Below are positions 1 to 5,131 of a DNA stretch of 5,131 bases, piece after piece. This DNA comes from an uncultured Mycoplasma sp. (GTDB lineage: Bacteria; Bacillota_I; Bacilli_A; Mycoplasmatales; Metamycoplasmataceae), in the NCBI GenBank assembly GCA_947040465.1, contig CAMRBO010000045.1, positions 1 to 5,131 on the forward strand, read 5' to 3'. The notes under the pieces are model-generated. The model did not search any database and was not told the origin of the DNA. It saw nothing but the letters and a program-made list of their open reading frames with translations. The position numbers and the translations under genes are program-made. Each line of letters begins with the position of its first letter. Position 1 is the first letter of the stretch.

Positions 1-518
1 TTGTTGATTAACTCTATTGCCGCTAGCATTGCTTGAAAGTGTGGTGCATCAACAGGAGGCACTGACATAGTTGCTTACTATTTTTCTACAAAAAGTAAAA
101 AAGATGTTGGTAATTTTTTATGAATAATTTCTATTTGTTTATCATTTTGTTCAATTATTGTGTTGTATAGTGGCGGAAAATATGAATCATTTTTCGGAAT
201 AAGAACAATTTATTTAGTTCATTTATTATAAATCAACTTTACCCTAAATATAGAAAAGTTATGGTTACAATAGATTCAAAAAAACATAAAGAAATAATTG
301 ATAATTTTAAAGAAATAAATTATTGGCATGGATTTAAGATTTTAGAATCTGTTTCAGGATACACAGAAGAAACTATTTATTCTATTCAAACAGTTATGTT
401 GTTGCTGGAATATAAAGATATGAAGAATAGGATTATAAAAATTGATCCAAATGCATGAATTACCAGGACACCAATAAATGATTTAACAGGAAACTTTGAT
501 TACTCAAGAATCGATTAA
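1..518 (+). pseudogene. YitT-family membrane protein, 5' truncated by window and frameshifted
   Basis: This is the C-terminal part of a YitT/DUF161-type multipass membrane protein, a family of unknown biochemical function. From base 1, frame 1 (with TGA as Trp at 34 and 121) reads GASTGGTDIVAYY, the family hallmark, then a hydrophobic segment (LWIISICLSFCSIIVLY), and stops at TAA 229-231. The protein resumes in frame 3 with LYPKYRKVMVTID and a typical DUF2179 C-terminal domain, including SGYTEE and IDPNAWITRTP (TGA Trp at 456-458). It ends at TAA 516-518. The two halves join if one base is missing. The frame-3 stop at 168-170 and the frame-1 stop at 229-231 limit the shift to 171-228, and family spacing suggests the T run at 213-215. 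An ATG at 261 could start only the soluble domain, but it has no good Shine-Dalgarno sequence and lies mid-domain. Family identity is firm. Whether the break is real or a sequencing error cannot be told here. The gene start is outside the window. Confidence 0.85.
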
Positions 519-943
519 TCAATATCTAATTCTTCAATTCTTGATATATGTCTACCAGCTTCGAAATTTTCAAGTAAAAATACATCAATCATTTCAATTA
601 CACTTTCTATTGATTGTTGTCTTCCACCAAACAATAAAACATTAGCGTTATTATGAATTTTAGCAAATTTTGCATCTTCCACAGATGTTAAACGAGCTCC
701 TCTGATGCCCTTTTCTCGATTTACTGCAAAACTAATTCCTAATCCAGTTCCACATACACCTATTCCAATGCTATTTTTATTATTATTTACTTCTTTTGCT
801 AATTTGTTACCATATAGTGCATATGATACACTTTCTCCATTACAACCTAAATCATCAACAATAAATTTTTTCTTTACTAAATATTTTTTGATTTCATTTT
901 TTAATTGATAACCACCATGGTCACTTGCTAATATAAATTTCAC
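515..943 (-). CDS. rpiB: ribose-5-phosphate isomerase B (RpiB/LacAB family)
   Basis: RpiB interconverts ribose 5-phosphate and ribulose 5-phosphate in the non-oxidative pentose phosphate pathway, in the cytoplasm. The 142-residue product is normal length for the family and carries the expected active-site residues: Asp8-His9 in SDHGG, Tyr41, Cys64 in VCGTGLGIS (equivalent to the catalytic Cys66 of E. coli), His97 in HNNANVL (the ring-opening His), and Arg131/Arg135 in GRHISR. The retained Cys and the GTGLGIS loop favour RpiB over galactose-6-phosphate isomerase subunits LacA/LacB. The usual DYP around Tyr41 is SYA here. The start is GTG (941-943), chosen because the product begins at the family's usual MKF/I-x-x-x-SDHGG and because GGAAGGAA lies 9 bases upstream. 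The GTG shares its G with the tsaC stop (TAGTG), so translation is probably coupled. It is the second gene of the tsaC-rpiB operon. Its TAA overlaps the stop of the convergent yitT gene. Confidence 0.95.
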   Translation of the reverse strand: MKFILASDHGGYQLKNEIKKYLVKKKFIVDDLGCNGESVSYALYGNKLAKEVNNNKNSIGIGVCGTGLGISFAVNREKGIRGARLTSVEDAKFAKIHNNANVLLFGGRQQSIESVIEMIDVFLLENFEAGRHISRIEELDID

Positions 944-1404
944 TATCTCAATTTCCTTCCACTTGCAATATCAATAATAGATGAAGCAATATTTGATCCA
1001 TAACCAAAATTATATACCTTATTAACTGAGGGGAAAGTTTTTTTAGCTTCTTCGATAGTTTCACAATTTTTTTGACCAGATATATTTGCTGAAGTTAAAA
1101 AGAAAGGACCTTCCTTCAAAGTTAATTTTAATAAACCTTTTTGATTTGGCATTCTATAAGAATTATTGTTAATAATAAGAGTTGTTGGACCTGGTCAAAA
1201 TTCATTAACATACTTCATTGCTTTTTCATCTACTTTTTCAATTTTTAATAATTGTTCTATTGAGCCGACCATAATAATAATTTTTTTGTTAAATGATCTT
1301 TGTTTTAATTTATAAATATTATTTAAATTATTTTTATTAATTTTTGAACCAATACCTATCAAAGTATCTGTGGTAGTAATGAATATTTCATCTTTTTTTA
1401 ACAT
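943..1404 (-). CDS. tsaC: L-threonylcarbamoyladenylate synthase (TsaC/YrdC domain)
   Basis: The product condenses threonine, bicarbonate and ATP to threonylcarbamoyl-AMP, the first step of t6A37 modification of ANN-decoding tRNAs. TsaB/TsaD/TsaE would complete the pathway and are not in this window. It is 153 residues once the TGA at 1197-1195 is read as Trp70. Reading under the standard code would split it into two 69-residue pieces. Visible family features are TTDTLIGIG (residues 10-19, normally PTDT-x-YGLG), the nucleotide-binding KLKQR...KK (32-41), FWPGPTTLI (69-77), the TSANISG motif (104-110) and a C-terminal ASSIIDI. It is a YrdC-only form, shorter than E. coli TsaC (190 residues) and without the C-terminal Sua5 domain. 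Start ATG 1404-1402 fits the domain's usual N-terminus. No Shine-Dalgarno is visible, and a TATAAT lies only 9 bases upstream, so the message may be leaderless. Its TAG stop overlaps the rpiB GTG by one base. The pairing with rpiB looks like operon convenience. Confidence 0.92.
953..958 (-). promoter_or_regulatory. ribosome binding site of rpiB
   Basis: The minus strand reads AAGGAA (within GGAAGGAA, 953-960), 9 bases before the GTG at 943-941. It lies inside the end of tsaC and supports the GTG start, since no ATG is available at the conserved N-terminus. Confidence 0.7.
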
Positions 1405-1413
1405 ACAATATTA

Positions 1414-1422
1414 ATTATAACA
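1414..1422 (-). promoter_or_regulatory. candidate extended -10 promoter for tsaC-rpiB
   Basis: The minus strand reads TGTTATAAT, a consensus TATAAT (1419-1414) with the TGn extension that can compensate for a missing -35. No convincing -35 hexamer is seen 16-18 bases upstream. Initiation about 7 bases downstream would be near 1407, leaving some 3 bases before the ATG at 1404. In AT-rich DNA a lone TATAAT occurs often by chance; the position in a 41-base divergent gap is the main support. Confidence 0.5.
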
Positions 1423-1428
1423 TATTAT
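1423..1428 (+). promoter_or_regulatory. candidate -10 box for the smr-domain gene
   Basis: TATTAT lies 17 bases before the ATG at 1446. Initiation near 1435 would just keep the Shine-Dalgarno. No good -35 is visible, as the upstream bases lie over the divergent tsaC start. TATAAC at 1416-1421 is an alternative. The call rests mainly on the need for a promoter between divergent genes. Confidence 0.3.
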
Positions 1429-1435
1429 TATTTGT

Positions 1436-1441
1436 AGGAGG
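1436..1441 (+). promoter_or_regulatory. strong ribosome binding site of the smr-domain gene
   Basis: AGGAGG is followed by four T bases and ATG at 1446. It is the only near-perfect Shine-Dalgarno in the window and fixes the start of the 74-residue Smr protein, although the spacing is at the short end. It shows that this genome does use Shine-Dalgarno initiation, in contrast to the bare starts of tsaC and uvrA. Confidence 0.8.
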
Positions 1442-1445
1442 TTTT

Positions 1446-1670
1446 ATGAAACTAGATTTACATGGACTTAATGTTGAAGAAGCGACATCAAAAATAACAT
1501 TAGGGTTATTTTCATTTATTCAAGATGATTATGAGACAGAATTAACAGTAATAACAGGAAAGGGAACAGGAACAATACAAACAACATTTCTAAATTTAAT
1601 GGAAGAAGAAGACTCTCTTTTTTGTACTGAAATTAACGGTGGTGGAGCATATCTTGTTCAAAAAAATTAA
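1446..1670 (+). CDS. stand-alone Smr-domain protein
   Basis: This 74-residue product is almost exactly one Smr (small MutS-related) domain, the module found at the C-terminus of MutS2 and in small bacterial proteins, where tested members nick or cut nucleic acids. Visible motifs are LDLHGLNVEEA (residues 3-13; D-x-H of the first conserved element), VITGKGTGTIQ (35-45; the GKGTG loop, usually HGKGTG-x-L) and a C-terminal NGGGAYLV (64-71; usually GG-x-GAT-x-V). The His of the usual I-x-G/H-G-K-G-T-G loop is Thr here. There is no MutS2 ATPase upstream and no N-terminal extension. The gene starts with a strong AGGAGG site, diverges from tsaC across 41 bases and ends 33 bases before uvrA, with which it might be partly cotranscribed. 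A nucleic-acid-related role next to uvrA is suggestive only. The domain call is confident; the substrate is unknown. Confidence 0.88.
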   Translation: MKLDLHGLNVEEATSKITLGLFSFIQDDYETELTVITGKGTGTIQTTFLNLMEEEDSLFCTEINGGGAYLVQKN

Positions 1671-1689
1671 TAATAAATATATATTGTTT

Positions 1690-1695
1690 TATAAT
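1690..1695 (+). promoter_or_regulatory. candidate -10 box for uvrA-hprK
   Basis: A perfect TATAAT lies in the 33-base gap between the smr gene and uvrA. No -35 is clear; TTGTTC at 1654-1659 is too far (30 bases). Initiation near 1702 would be 2 bases before the ATG at 1704 and 17 before the ATG at 1719. Chance occurrence in an AT-only spacer is a real possibility. Confidence 0.45.
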
Positions 1696-1703
1696 TAACT
1701 AAT

Positions 1704-4550
1704 ATGAATTTAGAAAAAATGGATAAAAAAAACTTTATCATTGTAAAAGGTGCAAAAGAAAATAATTTAAAAAACATAGATGTCATAATTCCAAAAAACA
1801 AATTGGTTGTTTTTACTGGGTTATCTGGAAGTGGCAAGTCATCATTGGCTTTTAGCACTATTTATGAAGAAGGTAGAAGAAGGTATATTGATTCTCTCTC
1901 ATCATACGCACGTCAATTTCTTGGTGGAACCAAGAAACCTGATGTTGATTCTATCGATGGGCTTTCTCCAGCTATTAGTATTGAGCAAAAAACAACTCAC
2001 AATAACCCCAGATCAACAGTAGGTACAATTACAGAGATATATGACTATTTGAGATTACTTTTTGCAAGACTTGGTAAACCTTACTGTCCTAAACATAATA
2101 TTGAAATTTCTGCCCAAACTTTAAAAGATATTTTAGACTCAGTGACCAATCATGATGATAAATCAAAATTAGTTATTCTTTCACCTATTTTAAGTGGAGC
2201 AAAAGGAGAGAATCAAAAATTACTTGAACGTCTTAGAAGAGAGGGTTTTTTAAGAATTAAAGTAAATGATGAATTTCATAATTTAGATGATGAAATATCA
2301 CTTCCAAAAAATAAAAAATATGATTTGGAAATTGTTGTAGATAGAATAGTTTTGTCAAATGATACTAGAGAAAGAATTTCTGAAGCGATTGTTGTTGCAT
2401 TGGAATACTCGAAAGGTCTTGTTAACGTAGAGATAATGGGAAAACCTAAAGAGAGATATTCTCAATTATATTCTTGCATTAATAAAGATTTTGAAATGCC
2501 AAAAATTGAGCCTAAATTATTTTCATTTAATAGTCCTTATGGTATGTGTGAATCATGTAAAGGTATTGGTTTAATACTTAGACCAGATATAGATTTGTTA
2601 ATTCCAAATAAAGCGATTTCTATCAATCAAGGAGCAATTGATTTTAGTGGTTTTGTTCCAAGTAAAGATGGTCTTGATTGACAAGAATTCAATGCACTTT
2701 TGAAACACTATAAAATTGATAAAGATTTACCAATAGAAGACATGACTGATGAATCTATGGAGATAATAAAAAATGGTTCTAATGAAGAAATTTCTTACAA
2801 AGTATTTTCTAAAAGCAACGCATATAATAAACACAAAATTATTGAAGGAGTTTTTACAAAATTAGATCGTAAATATTTGGATACAAATAGTGATGATGTT
2901 AGAGAATATTATAAGAAAAAAATGTCTGAAGTAAAATGTAATTTTTGCAAAGGAAAACGATTAAATAAATATGCGTTAGCTGTCAGGATTGATCAAATAA
3001 ATATTGATGATTTTGTCTCTTTATCAATTAATGAAGCTATTGAAAAATTAATATTATTAGAATTTAGTGAATTAGAGAAAAAGATTTCCAATTTAGTTTT
3101 AAAAGAATTATCAAATAGATTAACTTTTCTAAAAGATGTAGGATTAGATTATTTGACATTGAATAGAACGGCAGAAACTTTATCTGGTGGAGAAGCTCAA
3201 AGAATTCGTCTAGCTACACAAATAGGCTCGAAATTAGTCGGTGTTCTTTATGTTCTTGATGAACCGTCCATTGGTTTACATCAAAGCGATAATGCAAAAT
3301 TAATTAAAACACTTGAACATATGGTTGAAATTGGAAATACATTAATTGTTGTTGAACATGATGAAGAAACAATAATGAAAGCAGATTATATTATTGATAT
3401 TGGTCCTTTGGCGGGTGAAGATGGCGGTCGGATAATTGCTCAAGGAACAGTTGAAGATATTATGAAATCTAAGGATTCAATAACAGGTCAATATTTATCA
3501 AAAACAAGGCAAATAAAAACTCCTAAATCAAGAAGAAGCGGTAATGGGAAAGTTCTCGAAATTATCGGAGCAAAAGAAAATAATTTAAAAGATATAAGTG
3601 TTAAGTTTCCACTAGGAAAACTTATTTCTGTGACTGGTGTTTCTGGTAGTGGAAAATCAACCTTAATAAACCATGTACTTATTAAAGCATTGGAAAAAGA
3701 ATTAACCAACCCAAATGTTAAGCCAGGAAAATTTCAAAAAATAAATGGTATTTATAACATTGATAAAATAGTCAAAATTTCCCAATCCGCAATAGGAAGA
3801 ACACCAAGATCAAATCCTGCAACATATACAACAGTTTTTGATGACATAAGAACAGTCTTTACAATGGTTGAATTATCAAGAGCGAGGGGATATGAGAAAG
3901 GCAGGTTTTCGTTTAATGTTAAAGGCGGAAGATGCGAGAAATGTAGAGGTGACGGATCAATAAAAATCGAAATGCACTTCTTACCAAATGTTTATGTAAT
4001 ATGTGATCATTGTGAAGGTAAAAGGTACAATTTAGAAACATTAGAAGTCAAATACAAAAACAAAAGCATATCAGATGTTTTGGAAATGAGTGTTAAAGAC
4101 TCTTTATTATTTTTCTCTTCAAAACCAAAAATAAGAAACAAATTAAAAATTCTTGAAGAAGTGGGTTTGGGATATATTCGATTAGGTCAAAACGCAACAA
4201 CTCTTTCTGGAGGGGAAGCTCAAAGAATTAAGTTGGCGACACATCTTCAAAAAACTGCTACAGGAAAAACCGTTTATATTCTTGATGAACCAACCACAGG
4301 ACTTCATACATATGATATTCAAAACTTATTAAATATACTAAATAAAATTGTTGATAATGGAGATACAGTTATTGTTATTGAACATAATCTTGATATAATT
4401 AAATCTAGTGATTATATAATTGACCTTGGTCCTGGTGGTGGAAACAACGGTGGAAAAATAATTGTTTCAGGAACCCCTGAACAAATTGTCAATAATAAAA
4501 ACTCATTAACAGCAAAATATTTAAAGGAAACAATGCAAAATGAAAAATAA
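1704..4550 (+). CDS. uvrA: excinuclease ABC subunit A (UvrA)
   Basis: UvrA is the damage-sensing ATPase of nucleotide excision repair. It dimerises, scans DNA and loads UvrB, then UvrC cuts. The product is 948 residues (E. coli 940) with TGA 2679-2681 read as Trp326; it is otherwise one unbroken frame. Domains in order: Walker A GLSGSGKSS (39-47); Q-loop region GLSPAISIEQK; UvrB-binding and insertion region (about 130-400); Cys128-x2-His131 and Cys412-x2-Cys415, which probably form one zinc module; signature LSGGEAQR (493-500); Walker B LDEPS (Asp519/Glu520) and His552; second half with Walker A GVSGSGKST (645-653), IGRTPRSNPATYT, intact zinc finger Cys744/747/767/770, LSGGEAQR (834-841), LDEPTTG (Asp860/Glu861 region) and His894. 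The first canonical zinc finger has Cys258, Lys261, Cys282, Cys285, so one ligand is lost. The start may be ATG 1704 (no Shine-Dalgarno, possibly leaderless) or ATG 1719 (Met6, closer to the usual family N-terminus). The last 11 bases overlap hprK. Confidence 0.97.
4523..4528 (+). promoter_or_regulatory. ribosome binding site of hprK
   Basis: AAAGGA within the uvrA 3' end lies 11 bases before the ATG at 4540. An ATG at 4533 is in the uvrA frame and does not open hprK, so 4540 is the only supported start. The site implies translation coupled to uvrA. Confidence 0.55.
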
Positions 4551-5131
4551 TGAAATAAATCAACAAATCAACGTTTTTGAATTGTGTCAAGAAAATAAAT
4601 TAGAAGTTGTTAATGAACACTCAATAAAAAAATGATCCAACATACAAAGACCAGCTATTAATAGAGCTGGACTTGAGTTGAAAGGATATTTTTATAAAAA
4701 AAATTCAATTTCAAAAAACATAATAGGTTGAGGGACAAGTGAGTCAAATTGGATGTCTTCAATTTCTGAAAAAGAAAGAGAAGAGTCTTTAAACACTTTA
4801 ATTATGCAAAAACCACCTTTAATTATTTGTTCGTCCGGAGTTAATGAAGAGAATAGAAAAATAATAATTGAAATTGCTACAAAGTATGAAGTACCTATTG
4901 TTTTGTCTAATATTCCATTATCTTCAGTAACCACAACGATAGGGGTATATTTATCTGAAAAATTTGCTCAAACTGAATTTGTTCACGGTTCCTTAATAAT
5001 TATTAATGGTGTTGGAGTAATGATAATAGGTGCTAGCGGAATTGGAAAATCAGAAGTAATTCTTGAATTAATTCAAAAAGAGCATATATTTGTATCTGAT
5101 GATGCTATTTTTATTAAAAGAATTGGAAATA
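4540..5131 (+). CDS. hprK: HPr kinase/phosphorylase, N-terminal part, cut by window end
   Basis: HprK phosphorylates Ser46 of HPr, using ATP or pyrophosphate, and removes the phosphate again, which links PTS sugar uptake to glycolytic state in low-GC Gram-positives. About 197 of roughly 310-320 residues are present. TGA encodes Trp32 and Trp64, and TGG a third Trp. The N-terminal domain shows RPAINRAGLELKGY (37-50) and PPLIICSSG. The catalytic domain begins with His149 in VHG, then Walker A GASGIGKS (164-171) and the acidic pair Asp187-Asp188 in VSDD. The spacings His to Lys (21) and His to Asp (38) match those of Lactobacillus casei HPrK (His140, Lys161, Asp178). The HPr-binding C-terminal signature is beyond the window. 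The ATG lies inside uvrA (11-base overlap) with an AAAGGA upstream, so it is probably cotranscribed and translationally coupled with uvrA. No independent promoter is evident. Confidence 0.96.

Noticed and set aside
171..231. Programmed -1 ribosomal frameshifting in the yitT-type gene
   Set aside because: No X-XXY-YYZ slippery heptamer in the frame-1 phase nor a convincing downstream stem is visible, and the family is not known for recoding. A lost base is simpler.
522..547. Possible rpiB terminator hairpin (ATATC ... GATAT)
   Set aside because: It has only five AT-rich pairs around a long loop, lies inside the rpiB coding region, and has no following T tract in the right direction.
705..908. 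Plus-strand 67-residue ORF
   Set aside because: It is antisense to rpiB, with no family motifs and no ribosome binding site. rpiB is certain.
943..1152. A separate 69-residue protein on the minus strand
   Set aside because: It is the C-terminal half of TsaC. The frame continues upstream through a TGA-encoded Trp in the F-W-P-G-P motif.
1667..1858. Minus-strand 63-residue ORF
   Set aside because: It is antisense to the uvrA start and its conserved Walker A region, and resembles no known family.
1807..2022. Plus-strand 71-residue ORF in another frame
   Set aside because: It is an out-of-frame shadow of the uvrA N-terminal ATPase region.
3488..3709. Minus-strand 73-residue ORF
   Set aside because: It is antisense to the second UvrA Walker A region; its hydrophobic look comes from the complement of lysine-rich codons.
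2700..4550. A separate gene for the C-terminal half of UvrA starting at TTG 2700
   Set aside because: The break is a single TGA at 2679-2681 in the same frame. The sequence on both sides is continuous UvrA, and the other genes also need TGA as Trp.
4692..4934. Minus-strand 80-residue ORF
   Set aside because: It is antisense to hprK, whose motifs are unambiguous; no ribosome binding site.

Overview
The window comes from an AT-rich Mollicutes genome that reads UGA as tryptophan (translation table 4). Three clear genes (tsaC, uvrA, hprK) and the yitT-type gene stay open only if in-frame TGA codons are read through, and the TGA codons fall where the families expect Trp, for example the F-W-P-G-P motif of TsaC. 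UGG is also used. The gene content and the uvrA-hprK adjacency suggest the Spiroplasma/Mesoplasma/Entomoplasma branch or a relative. That placement is inference, because no rRNA or other strong taxonomic marker is present.

Layout. 1-518 (+): the 3' part of a YitT-family membrane protein gene, cut by the window start and split by a one-base frameshift near 205-222. 515-1404 (-): a two-gene operon, tsaC (threonylcarbamoyl-AMP synthase, tRNA t6A modification) followed by rpiB (ribose-5-phosphate isomerase B), joined by a TAGTG stop/start overlap. rpiB converges on the yitT gene, and the two stop codons share the bases TTAA. 1405-1445: a 41-base divergent intergenic region with promoter-like elements on both strands. 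1446-1670 (+): a stand-alone Smr-domain protein. 1704-4550 (+): uvrA, the damage-recognition ATPase of nucleotide excision repair, complete once UGA at 2679 is read as Trp. 4540-5131 (+): the N-terminal two-thirds of hprK (HPr kinase/phosphorylase), overlapping uvrA by 11 bases and running off the window.

The genes are housekeeping: tRNA modification, pentose phosphate metabolism, DNA repair and regulation of sugar use. They are packed with overlaps and very short spacers, as usual in reduced genomes. No gap exceeds 41 bases, and I see no tRNA, rRNA, CRISPR array, insertion sequence or attachment site. I did not find evidence of an undescribed system. The observations most worth checking are the yitT frameshift, the loss of one of four cysteines in the first canonical UvrA zinc finger, and two -10 boxes placed so close to ATG codons that tsaC and uvrA may have leaderless mRNAs.
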